Part shown: piece by piece, positions 7,942 to 21,632 of the stretch
Layout: each line of letters starts with the position of its first letter
Numbering within the stretch: position 1 is the stretch's first letter
Assembly (NCBI GenBank): GCA_030592845.1
Contig: JAUVII010000010.1
Coordinates: 1-38,064 of the forward strand
Source: Candidatus Krumholzibacteriia bacterium
GTDB lineage: Bacteria; Krumholzibacteriota; Krumholzibacteriia; LZORAL124-64-63
Direction of reading: 5' to 3'
DNA: 38,064 nucleotides
Notes under the pieces: model-generated
What the model saw: only the letters and a program-made list of their open reading frames with translations
Databases searched by the model: none
What the model was told of the DNA's origin: nothing
Translations under genes and position numbers: made by a program

Positions 7942-8277
7942 ATGAATGGCTCAATGCTGGTAACGACAACCCACGACGTGGCGGGCAAGCGCATTGTCCG
8001 GACCATAGGCCTGGTGCGGGGAAATACCATCAGGGCGCGCCATCTGGGGCGGGATTTTATGGCTGGTCTGAAAAATATGATCGGTGGCGAGATCAGCGAA
8101 TACACCAAGATGATCGCCGAATGCCGTGAAGAGGCCCTGGATCGCATGATCGCCCAGGCAGAGGAAAACGGGGCCAACGCGGTGGTGGGAGTCCGTTTTG
8201 CCACCAGCGAAATGATGGAACACGCGGCCGAACTGCTGGCCTACGGGACGGCGGTCATTCTCGAGGACCTGGAATAA
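7942..8277 (+). CDS. YbjQ/UPF0145-family protein
   Basis: This 111-residue protein of the YbjQ (UPF0145) family forms small oligomers of unclear function, often annotated as heavy-metal binding. The family's opening pattern is clear: MLVTTTHDVAGKRIVRTIGL, then VRGN and ISEYTKMIAECREEALDRM, NGANAVVGVRF and AYGTAVIL. The ATG at 7942 is chosen over 7906 because AAGGTG stands before it and because family members begin just before the VTTT strand. The longer start would overlap the anti-sigma gene. It is likely the last gene of the sigma operon. Confidence 0.88.
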   Translation: MNGSMLVTTTHDVAGKRIVRTIGLVRGNTIRARHLGRDFMAGLKNMIGGEISEYTKMIAECREEALDRMIAQAEENGANAVVGVRFATSEMMEHAAELLAYGTAVILEDLE

Positions 8278-8361
8278 TCCACTCGTCAGTCCGGGAATCC
8301 CCCCAAACTTAATGGTAATCAAAAAGGTCCCATTGCATTGTCCTGATTTTCGTGGTATGGT

Positions 8362-8426
8362 CGTTCTCCCGCAAGGAGGGGAGAGACTTCTTACGGGAAT
8401 TATACGCTCCTTGGGGGAGGAGAACG
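8362..8426 (+). promoter_or_regulatory. Long structured leader hairpin of the giant protease gene
   Basis: CGTTCTCCCGCAAGGAG at 8362-8378 pairs with CTCCTTGGGGGAGGAGAACG at 8407-8426, with a three-base bulge and one mismatch, enclosing a loop of about 28 bases. It lies 54 bases upstream of the protease start in the 202-base gap after the YbjQ gene. No T-run follows, so a leader structure affecting mRNA stability or translation is likelier than a terminator. Confidence 0.5.
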
Positions 8427-8443
8427 TATCGCCCACCCCCAAG

Positions 8444-8465
8444 GGAATTCCTTTTACAGAATTCC
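8444..8465 (+). repeat. Hairpin next to the protease ribosome-binding site
   Basis: GGAATTC (8444-8450) and GAATTCC (8459-8465) form a seven-base-pair stem with an eight-base loop. It ends exactly where the ribosome-binding sequence GAGGGGG (8466-8472) begins, seven bases before the ATG at 8480. A helix in that place could modulate ribosome loading or protect the 5' end. Confidence 0.5.
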
Positions 8466-8479
8466 GAGGGGGTTAGGCC

Positions 8480-15892
<7,413 letters not shown>

Positions 15893-15906
15893 CCTTCCCA
15901 ACGGGA

Positions 15907-15934
15907 CCCGGCGGAATTTTACGATTCCGCCGGG
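15907..15934. repeat. Perfect hairpin after the protease gene
   Basis: CCCGGCGGAAT (15907-15917) and ATTCCGCCGGG (15924-15934) form an 11-base-pair perfect stem with a six-base loop, 14 bases after the protease stop. There is no T-run directly after it. With the terminator 20 bases further on it probably protects the 3' end or assists termination. Confidence 0.6.
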
Positions 15935-15954
15935 ACACCGACAATTCCGAAAGG

Positions 15955-15984
15955 AAAAAGGGCGCTCATAAGAGCGCCCTTTTT
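15955..15984. terminator. Bidirectional intrinsic terminator
   Basis: AAAAAGGGCGCT (15955-15966) and AGCGCCCTTTTT (15973-15984) form a perfect 12-base-pair stem around CATAAG. There is a T-run at its 3' side on both strands. It would end both the plus-strand protease transcript and the minus-strand ferredoxin transcript, which converge here. Confidence 0.88.
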
Positions 15985-16057
15985 GTATTTCCCGGACACG
16001 GGATGAGGGAGGAGATCCCTGCTCCCTGTCCCCCAAAACCTGACGTCAACCCTTGCT

Positions 16058-16237
16058 CTACTCGTCCACCATGCTGATGGCGTCTTCGGGGCAGGCATCG
16101 ATGCAGGCTTCGCAGTCGATGCACTCTTCGGCATTGACGAAGGCCTTGCCCTCGACCATGGAGATGACTTCGGTGGGGCAGGATTCCACGCATTCTTCAC
16201 ACGCGTTGCACAGGTTCTTATCGACTAATGCGGGCAT
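16058..16237 (-). CDS. 2[4Fe-4S] ferredoxin
   Basis: This 59-residue protein is a bacterial 2[4Fe-4S] electron carrier. It contains two complete cluster motifs, CNACEECVESCP at about residues 10-21 and CIDCEACIDACP at about 39-50. The sequence between and after them is acidic, as expected for this class. AGGAGG lies six bases before the ATG, an ideal ribosome site. Its partner enzyme is not visible nearby. A TTGACA-like -35 element lies in the 176-base gap upstream, but no convincing -10 goes with it. The downstream hairpin at 15955-15984 would terminate it. Confidence 0.93.
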   Translation of the reverse strand: MPALVDKNLCNACEECVESCPTEVISMVEGKAFVNAEECIDCEACIDACPEDAISMVDE

Positions 16238-16413
16238 TGCTATCCTCCTGAGGACATCGAGAAATCAGGTGTTGCAAACCGCCGTGGGCGGCAGAGAACT
16301 TCTGAAAAGTAACCTATGATTTTCTAATGTCAAATCGGTGATGAATGTCAATATCAGCGGCAACTAACATTATTGCAAGGGATTAAGTAGGACTTTACAG
16401 GCAGTTTCAAAGT

Positions 16414-16851
16414 TTATTTACGGAAATACCGTTCCAGTCCGAATCCGGAGTCCCGGGCCAACAGGGGCGGAAGGCAAAGCAGAAGCAGGATCGTGTCCCG
16501 CCACAACAAATCCAGCCCCACGGCGTGACCTCCGTCGGTGTTGAAACAACCGCAGGAGATGTCCAGGTTCCGGATCAGGGCCGAGGTGATGCCCACCATG
16601 AAAACCAATGTCATGGCGCCGGCCAGAAGAGCCGCGCCCCGGCGGCCGATCCCCAGCACCAGGGCGGTGCCGACCACGATTTCCACCACCGGCAGCAGAT
16701 GGGCGCAAAGGTGGAGCAGGGGATAGGGGACGACGCGGTAATGGCTGATGGCTTCGGCGAAGGCCTGGGGATGTCCCAACTTGTCCAGGGAGGCATATAT
16801 GAAGATACCGCCGACAAACAACCTGCAGCCGAGTACCAGCATCCCTTTCAT
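16414..16851 (-). CDS. MauE/DoxX-like membrane protein
   Basis: This 145-residue integral membrane protein of the MauE/DoxX superfamily has about four hydrophobic segments (near residues 5-20, 45-66, 72-92 and 115-132). The opening CRLFVGGIFIYASLDKLGHP is the family's typical first helix. A conserved-looking ISCGCF sits between helices 3 and 4; CxC pairs of this kind in MauE-like proteins are linked to periplasmic disulfide or thiol chemistry. The start overlaps the rhodanese-like gene by four bases (ATGA), so it is the last gene of the DUF1573/rhodanese/MauE operon. The precise substrate is unknown. Confidence 0.85.
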   Translation of the reverse strand: MKGMLVLGCRLFVGGIFIYASLDKLGHPQAFAEAISHYRVVPYPLLHLCAHLLPVVEIVVGTALVLGIGRRGAALLAGAMTLVFMVGITSALIRNLDISCGCFNTDGGHAVGLDLLWRDTILLLLCLPPLLARDSGFGLERYFRK

Positions 16852-17363
16852 GACCCATCTCCGGTCCGCCGGGAAATATCTCCTCCGGCAGCGCGCCAGG
16901 CCGACAGTCCACCCTTGAGGATGACCACGTTTTCATAACCCCGTTCAATCATTCGTGTGGCAATATTCGAGATGGGCAGCAGGTTTCCGTTTCCGAACAG
17001 GATGAAGTGGTCGTCGGGACCCATGAAGTCGAAATACTCGAGAAGGTCGTCATCAAAAGTATCCTGGCGGATGAAGAAAGCTCCCGGAATGGTCGTGAAT
17101 TCCAGATCGACGGAAGAGCGGGCATCGACAAAGAGGTAATTCCCTTCGTCGAAAAGAGCCAGGGCCTGGTCGACCTGGATCAGGGGGGCGGCCAATTCCA
17201 ATTCGTAACCCGTCGCATCGGCGGTCAGGGGGAGTCCGTCACTGCGAAGGAACCAGGAAACACCGGTCACCAGAAAGGCAACCAGCATCAGCAGGCCGGC
17301 TTCCCGCAGGGAGGCCGGCCGCCAGGCTCCCGCCGCAGCAGAGGATGGGGGCGCCAGAAGCAT
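16848..17363 (-). CDS. Membrane-anchored rhodanese-like protein without catalytic cysteine
   Basis: This 171-residue protein has an N-terminal membrane anchor (about 20-40) and a rhodanese-fold domain: LFVDARSSVDLEFTTIPGA, a helix, then ENVVILKGGLSAWRAAGGDI at the C-terminus. In active rhodaneses the loop before the final helices reads YCxxGxRS. Here it reads LFGNGNLLPIS, and the protein has no cysteine anywhere. It therefore cannot carry a persulfide and is probably a binding or scaffold version. It sits seven bases after the DUF1573 gene and overlaps the MauE-like gene, so all three likely work in the periplasm as one unit. Confidence 0.88.
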   Translation of the reverse strand: MLLAPPSSAAAGAWRPASLREAGLLMLVAFLVTGVSWFLRSDGLPLTADATGYELELAAPLIQVDQALALFDEGNYLFVDARSSVDLEFTTIPGAFFIRQDTFDDDLLEYFDFMGPDDHFILFGNGNLLPISNIATRMIERGYENVVILKGGLSAWRAAGGDISRRTGDGS

Positions 17364-17370
17364 GACCAGC

Positions 17371-18384
17371 CTACAACCGGACCATGTAGGTCACAGGGAT
17401 GCGAATGGTGGGCGTATCAGCCAGGTTGGTGTGGATGATGAGGGTCCCCTTGATATGGCCCTTTGTCTTCACGGCGCGCGGATCGGTATTGGCGATCGGC
17501 TTGCCCGTCAGGATAATCTTGGTCTCCTGGTTGGAAAGGGTTTCCATGACTTCGACGGATATCTCGGGCAGATCGATCTCTGCGCCGGTGACCTTGTATT
17601 CGGTTCCCTTGTCGAAGGGTGAGATGCGAATGCTCTGCATGAAGGATTTCTTGTAACGGAAACTGACCTGTTCCGGGCTGGCGACCAGGGTCTGTGAGAT
17701 CCAGGCCTGCATTTCGATATCCACCGTGGGCATATCCTCGATGTTGGTCTTGACCCTCACGTGGTCGCGGTGACGCCCGGGCACCATGTCCGCCGGAACG
17801 GTGATCTGCAGGAGGGAAACCTGGGGATCGCCTTCGTGCCCGTTGATGGTTTTGACCTGGAACAGGTTTTTTCGCGTCTTGCTGGCCTGGATTTCGAGCT
17901 GGGGAAGATCCACGGCAGTGAAGGTGACGTTTTTCGTAAATACCTGGCCCTCCAGCGAACGGGAAAAACCGACCCGCTGGTTGACCGGATCGATGATCAG
18001 CGAAGTGTGGACGTTGGCCTTGATTATGATGTCGACCACGGAATTGTTGGGGTCGTTCGAGGTGATGTTGACCGCCTTGATCACCGTGCCGTTGAATTTT
18101 TTGCTGTTGAACGTGATTTCGATCTGGGTGGATTCCCCCGGAGCCAGGGTGTTTTTGGCCAGGGTGGGAACCGTGCAGCCGCAATCCGCATGCACGTCCT
18201 GGATGCGGAGCAGGCCGGCGCCGTTATTGGTGACCGTCACGATGCCTATTTTTGTCTGCTGTTGTTTCATGTCCCCGAAATCGAAGCTCAAAGGTTCGAC
18301 GGAAATGACCTGGGCCGCCGCGGGGGCAGCCAAAAGGGCCATGGCCGCCATGACAAGAAGGAAACAAGCGTTCGCGTTTCGCAT
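17371..18384 (-). CDS. Secreted DUF1573-domain protein
   Basis: This 337-residue exported protein has a signal peptide at 1-25 (ending APAAAQ). The first Ig-like (ASH/DUF1573) domain carries the family pattern: VEPLSFDFGDMKQQQTK, VTNNGAGLLRI, DCGCTVP at residues 67-73, APGESTQIEITFNS and NITSNDPNN. A second half with similar beta-sandwich character follows to the end. The CxC in DCGC matches the CxC of the downstream MauE-like protein, suggesting a thiol or metal role. The ATG at 18384 is chosen over an in-frame start at 18435 because only it places the signal peptide at the N-terminus. It is the first gene of the operon. The family's function is unknown. Confidence 0.88.
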   Translation of the reverse strand: MRNANACFLLVMAAMALLAAPAAAQVISVEPLSFDFGDMKQQQTKIGIVTVTNNGAGLLRIQDVHADCGCTVPTLAKNTLAPGESTQIEITFNSKKFNGTVIKAVNITSNDPNNSVVDIIIKANVHTSLIIDPVNQRVGFSRSLEGQVFTKNVTFTAVDLPQLEIQASKTRKNLFQVKTINGHEGDPQVSLLQITVPADMVPGRHRDHVRVKTNIEDMPTVDIEMQAWISQTLVASPEQVSFRYKKSFMQSIRISPFDKGTEYKVTGAEIDLPEISVEVMETLSNQETKIILTGKPIANTDPRAVKTKGHIKGTLIIHTNLADTPTIRIPVTYMVRL

Positions 18385-18532
18385 GGGAAACCTGCCTGGG
18401 TTTGTCGATATGATTGATTGTCCATCCGGGATCAATAAAAAACCGGGAGGACCTTTCAGGTTCCCCTTAATTTTGCTCCTTTTCCTTCCGGTGGCAAGCC
18501 TTTAGGATACCCGCAGAAGGTATGGAGGCATC

Positions 18533-19552
18533 ATGTTCGATTCCAAGTTAAGTTTCCGCAGTGTGATCAGGGGGGTAATCTTCCTGATTCTGGTGCTGCT
18601 CGCCGGTACGGTCTGGTTCCATTTGATGGAGGGATTCACCCTCCTGGACGGGCTTTACATGACGGTCATCACGGTCAGCACCGTCGGATTTCGTGAAGTC
18701 CATGAACTTGACGGTTCGGGCCGGATATTCGTCGTTATTCTAATCATCAGCGGTTTGACCGTGATGACCTATACCCTGGGATCACTGGGAAGGGTCATTG
18801 TGGAGGGATCCATTCAGCGATATGTCGGGAGGAAACGGATGTTGCGGGAAATCGACAGTCTCAACAACCACTACATCGTTTGCGGTCATGGCCGGATGGG
18901 GCAGATTCTCTGCGAGGAACTGACCAGGGAAAAGGTCTCTTTCGTGGTTATCGAGGGTGATCCGGAGTGCGCGGAGGGTCTCATCCAAAAGGGCTACCTG
19001 GTGGTTGAGGGTGATGCCACCGAGGACGCGACCCTGCTGAGGGCCGGTGTCCTGCGTGCCCGGGGCCTGGTGGCCGTCGTTTCCAGCAACGTGGACAATC
19101 TCTACATAACCCTTTCGACACGGGTGATCTGCCGGGAGGAAAATCCCAAACTCTATATCCTGTCCCGGGCCACGGACCGCCAGGCAACCGAAAAGATCGA
19201 ACGGGCCGGCGCCGACAGGGTTGTTTCACCCTATGTGATCGGGGGCATGAGGATTGTCCAGGCTCTGCTTCGTCCCACGGTGAGTGATTTCCTGGAAATC
19301 GCCACCCGCAGCGGCGACCTGGATCTGATGTTCGAGGAACTGGCCATCGGCGGCGACTCATCCCTGGATGGAGTCGCCCTCAAGGATTCGGGAATCCGCC
19401 AGAACTATGACGTGGTGGTCATCGCCATCAAGAAGAAATCCGGGGACATGGTTTTCAATCCCGGACCCGAGGCCATCCTGCACAATGGGGATATGCTGGT
19501 GACCCTTGGCGACAAGGATCAACTCGACCGACTGGCTGCGTCCCTGGCTTGA
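18533..19552 (+). CDS. Potassium channel with RCK (TrkA-N/TrkA-C) domains
   Basis: This 339-residue two-helix (Ion_trans_2-type) channel subunit is probably tetrameric in the inner membrane. TM1 is at about 13-30, then pore helix and filter TVSTVGFREV at 47-56, and TM2 at about 62-82. An RCK_N domain begins at about 112 (HYIVCGHGRMGQ, acid-ended second strand FVVIEGDPE), giving NAD or nucleotide control, and an RCK_C domain is at about 255-339. The filter reads T-V-G-F-R where most K+ channels have T-V-G-Y/F-G. GGAGG stands five bases before the ATG. It is divergent from the DUF1573 operon. Confidence 0.92.
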   Translation: MFDSKLSFRSVIRGVIFLILVLLAGTVWFHLMEGFTLLDGLYMTVITVSTVGFREVHELDGSGRIFVVILIISGLTVMTYTLGSLGRVIVEGSIQRYVGRKRMLREIDSLNNHYIVCGHGRMGQILCEELTREKVSFVVIEGDPECAEGLIQKGYLVVEGDATEDATLLRAGVLRARGLVAVVSSNVDNLYITLSTRVICREENPKLYILSRATDRQATEKIERAGADRVVSPYVIGGMRIVQALLRPTVSDFLEIATRSGDLDLMFEELAIGGDSSLDGVALKDSGIRQNYDVVVIAIKKKSGDMVFNPGPEAILHNGDMLVTLGDKDQLDRLAASLA

Positions 19553-19641
19553 ATTCCGCCGGTACCGTCTCACGGATTTGGGTGGTGCCGGTTGCTGAAA
19601 TCATTACTGTTTTTATCATATATACTCACCTGGTCATTATC

Positions 19642-19668
19642 CGTCCTGTCGAGTCAGGACGTTTTTTT
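19642..19668 (+). terminator. Intrinsic terminator-like hairpin before cysK
   Basis: CGTCCTG (19642-19648) pairs with CAGGACG (19655-19661) around TCGAGT, followed directly by seven Ts. It lies 90 bases after the channel stop and 46 bases before cysK. It either ends the channel transcript or, if cysK is transcribed from the AT-rich stretch just upstream (TATCAT at 19614-19619), acts as a leader attenuator. Confidence 0.75.
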
Positions 19669-19713
19669 CCTGACCGGCGCGTTTGAATGCAGGCGCCCGG
19701 TGGAGGTATTCCA

Positions 19714-20649
19714 ATGAGCGGAATCATTCATGACGACATCACCGGTTTAATCGGTTCCACGCCTCTTGTGCGGCTGAAACGTCTGTGCGCGGGGCCGGGG
19801 GAAATTGTGGCCAAACTGGAGTCCTCCAACCCCATGAGCAGCGTGAAGGACCGGATAGGACTGGCCATGATCGAGGCCGCGGAAAAGGACGGGCGGCTGG
19901 CTCCCGGAAGTGAAATCATAGAATCCACCAGCGGCAACACCGGGATCGCCCTGGCTTTCGTGGGCGCCGCCCGGGGTTACAAGGTGACTCTGGTCATGCC
20001 CGACAGCATGAGCATGGAGCGCCGGGCGATTCTCCGGGCCCTGGGGGCGGAACTGATTCTGACCGAAGCCGCCGGCGGGATGAAGGGGGCCATCGCCAAG
20101 GCGGAGGAGTTGCTGGCAGCCCGGCCGGACGCCTTCATGCCCGACCAGTTCAACAACCCTGCCAATCCCGATGTCCATTACCGGACAACGGCCGAGGAAA
20201 TATGGGCCGATACCGGGGGCAAGGTGGACGTTCTGGTTTCGGGTGTGGGGACCGGAGGCACCCTGACCGGTACAACCCGGCGGCTGCGGGAACTGAATCC
20301 GGAGTTGATCTGCGTCGCGGTGGAGCCCGAGGATTCCGCCGTCCTTTCCGGCGGTTCACCCGGGCCCCACAAAATTCAGGGCATAGGGGCGGGGTTTATT
20401 CCCGGCAACCTGGAAACCGGCCTGATCAGCGAGATCATCACCGTAGGCAACGACGCCTCCATGGCCATGGCGCGGCGGGCGGCGAAATCGGAGGGCCTGT
20501 TCGCGGGCATCTCCTCGGGGGCCGCGCTGCTTGCCGCCGTCCAGGTCGCCGAACGGCCGGAAATGGCGGACAAACGGATTGTGGTCATCATTCCCTCCTT
20601 CGGGGAAAGATACCTGTCATCGGACCTGTTCAAGGAATTCATATATTGA
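19714..20649 (+). CDS. cysK: Cysteine synthase (O-acetylserine sulfhydrylase)
   Basis: This 311-residue PLP enzyme makes L-cysteine from O-acetylserine and sulfide. It shows the whole OASS pattern: [12 protein letters not shown] at 10-21, the PLP lysine Lys45 in NPMSSVKDR, the substrate loop [12 protein letters not shown], the phosphate-binding [10 protein letters not shown] and the late GISSGAAL. The ATG at 19714 follows GGAGG by seven bases; an in-frame ATG nine codons upstream lacks this. cysE starts eight bases after its stop, giving a compact cysteine-synthesis operon whose two products normally form the cysteine synthase complex. The C-terminus ends in isoleucine-tyrosine (EFIY). Confidence 0.95.
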   Translation: MSGIIHDDITGLIGSTPLVRLKRLCAGPGEIVAKLESSNPMSSVKDRIGLAMIEAAEKDGRLAPGSEIIESTSGNTGIALAFVGAARGYKVTLVMPDSMSMERRAILRALGAELILTEAAGGMKGAIAKAEELLAARPDAFMPDQFNNPANPDVHYRTTAEEIWADTGGKVDVLVSGVGTGGTLTGTTRRLRELNPELICVAVEPEDSAVLSGGSPGPHKIQGIGAGFIPGNLETGLISEIITVGNDASMAMARRAAKSEGLFAGISSGAALLAAVQVAERPEMADKRIVVIIPSFGERYLSSDLFKEFIY

Positions 20650-20656
20650 GGATGTC

Positions 20657-21607
20657 ATGACCAACGAAGATCGAAACAACAAGCTGCGGGACGTCACCCG
20701 CCAGATCGTGGATACCTACGGGACGATCGGGGGCATCAACCGCATCGGGGAAAAAAACCTGCCCTCCCAGCAGGTTGTCGTCGATATCCTGGAGGAACTT
20801 CTGGCGATTGTGTTTCCCGGCTATCACGGAGCTCCGGTACCGCGGGATGCCGACCTGGAATTGCTGGTGGGAGGACGCCTGGACAGGGTGAGCCGGCACC
20901 TCATGGAGGTCATTGAACGCACCCTGGTTTTCTGCCGGCACCTGCGGTGCGAGTGTGAAAGCCTCTGGGCGAATGCCGGTGTTCCCCTGGACGAGAATCG
21001 GTATGCCGCGGCCGCGGGTTACGTGACAATGAACTACCTGGAGCAGTTGGCCGCTATCAGGGAACTGTTGGACCGCGATGTTCAGGCCGCCTTCGAGGGT
21101 GATCCCGCGGCCAGCAACACCGAAGAGATCATTCTGTGTTATCCGGGAATCCAGGCAATCGCCGTGCACCGGTTGGCCAATCCGCTTTACCGGATGGGAG
21201 TGCCCCTGCTGCCCAGGATCATGAGCGAATGGGCCCATCACCTTTCAGGCGTGGATATTCATCCGGGCGCCCATATCGGGGAATATTTTTTCATTGATCA
21301 CGGCACGGGGGTTGTCATAGGCGAGACGACCCGGATCGGCAACCGGGTCAAGATCTACCAGGGAGTGACCCTGGGCGCCCTCAGTTTTTCCAGCAACCCG
21401 GACGGGTCCCTGGTCAAGGGAGGCAAACGTCACCCGACGATCGGTGACAATGTGACCATTTACGCCAATGCCACCATTCTGGGGGGTGAGACCGTGATCG
21501 GCGACCGGGCGGTCATCGGGGGAGGCACCTGGATAACGGAGTCGGTTTCGGAGGACCGCAGGGTGATCCTGGGACGGTCGGATGCCATTCCTGAGGCTGA
21601 TTTTTGA
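20657..21607 (+). CDS. cysE: Serine O-acetyltransferase
   Basis: This 316-residue enzyme acetylates L-serine with acetyl-CoA, the committed step of cysteine synthesis. An alpha-helical N-terminal half (about 1-190) precedes the left-handed beta-helix of hexapeptide repeats (about 190-300). The active-site region is recognisable: GVDIHPGAHIGEYFFIDHGT, GVVIGETTRIGNRVKIYQGV, then the loop GGKRHPTIGDNVTIYANATI. GAGG lies five bases before the chosen ATG at 20657; the open frame extends upstream into cysK but without such a site. The long N-terminal region resembles the larger SatA-type enzymes. It follows cysK in the same operon. Confidence 0.94.
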   Translation: MTNEDRNNKLRDVTRQIVDTYGTIGGINRIGEKNLPSQQVVVDILEELLAIVFPGYHGAPVPRDADLELLVGGRLDRVSRHLMEVIERTLVFCRHLRCECESLWANAGVPLDENRYAAAAGYVTMNYLEQLAAIRELLDRDVQAAFEGDPAASNTEEIILCYPGIQAIAVHRLANPLYRMGVPLLPRIMSEWAHHLSGVDIHPGAHIGEYFFIDHGTGVVIGETTRIGNRVKIYQGVTLGALSFSSNPDGSLVKGGKRHPTIGDNVTIYANATILGGETVIGDRAVIGGGTWITESVSEDRRVILGRSDAIPEADF

Positions 21608-21632
21608 GCCCCCATGTGTTAACATTCATGTC

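Noticed and set aside
8330-8361. Possible promoter TTGCAT-N16-TATGGT before the protease gene
   Set aside because: The -35 element matches only three of six bases; too weak to report as a feature.
16238-16400. Two TTGACATT repeats upstream of the ferredoxin gene as a promoter
   Set aside because: No convincing -10 element lies 16-18 bases after either copy; kept only as a remark.
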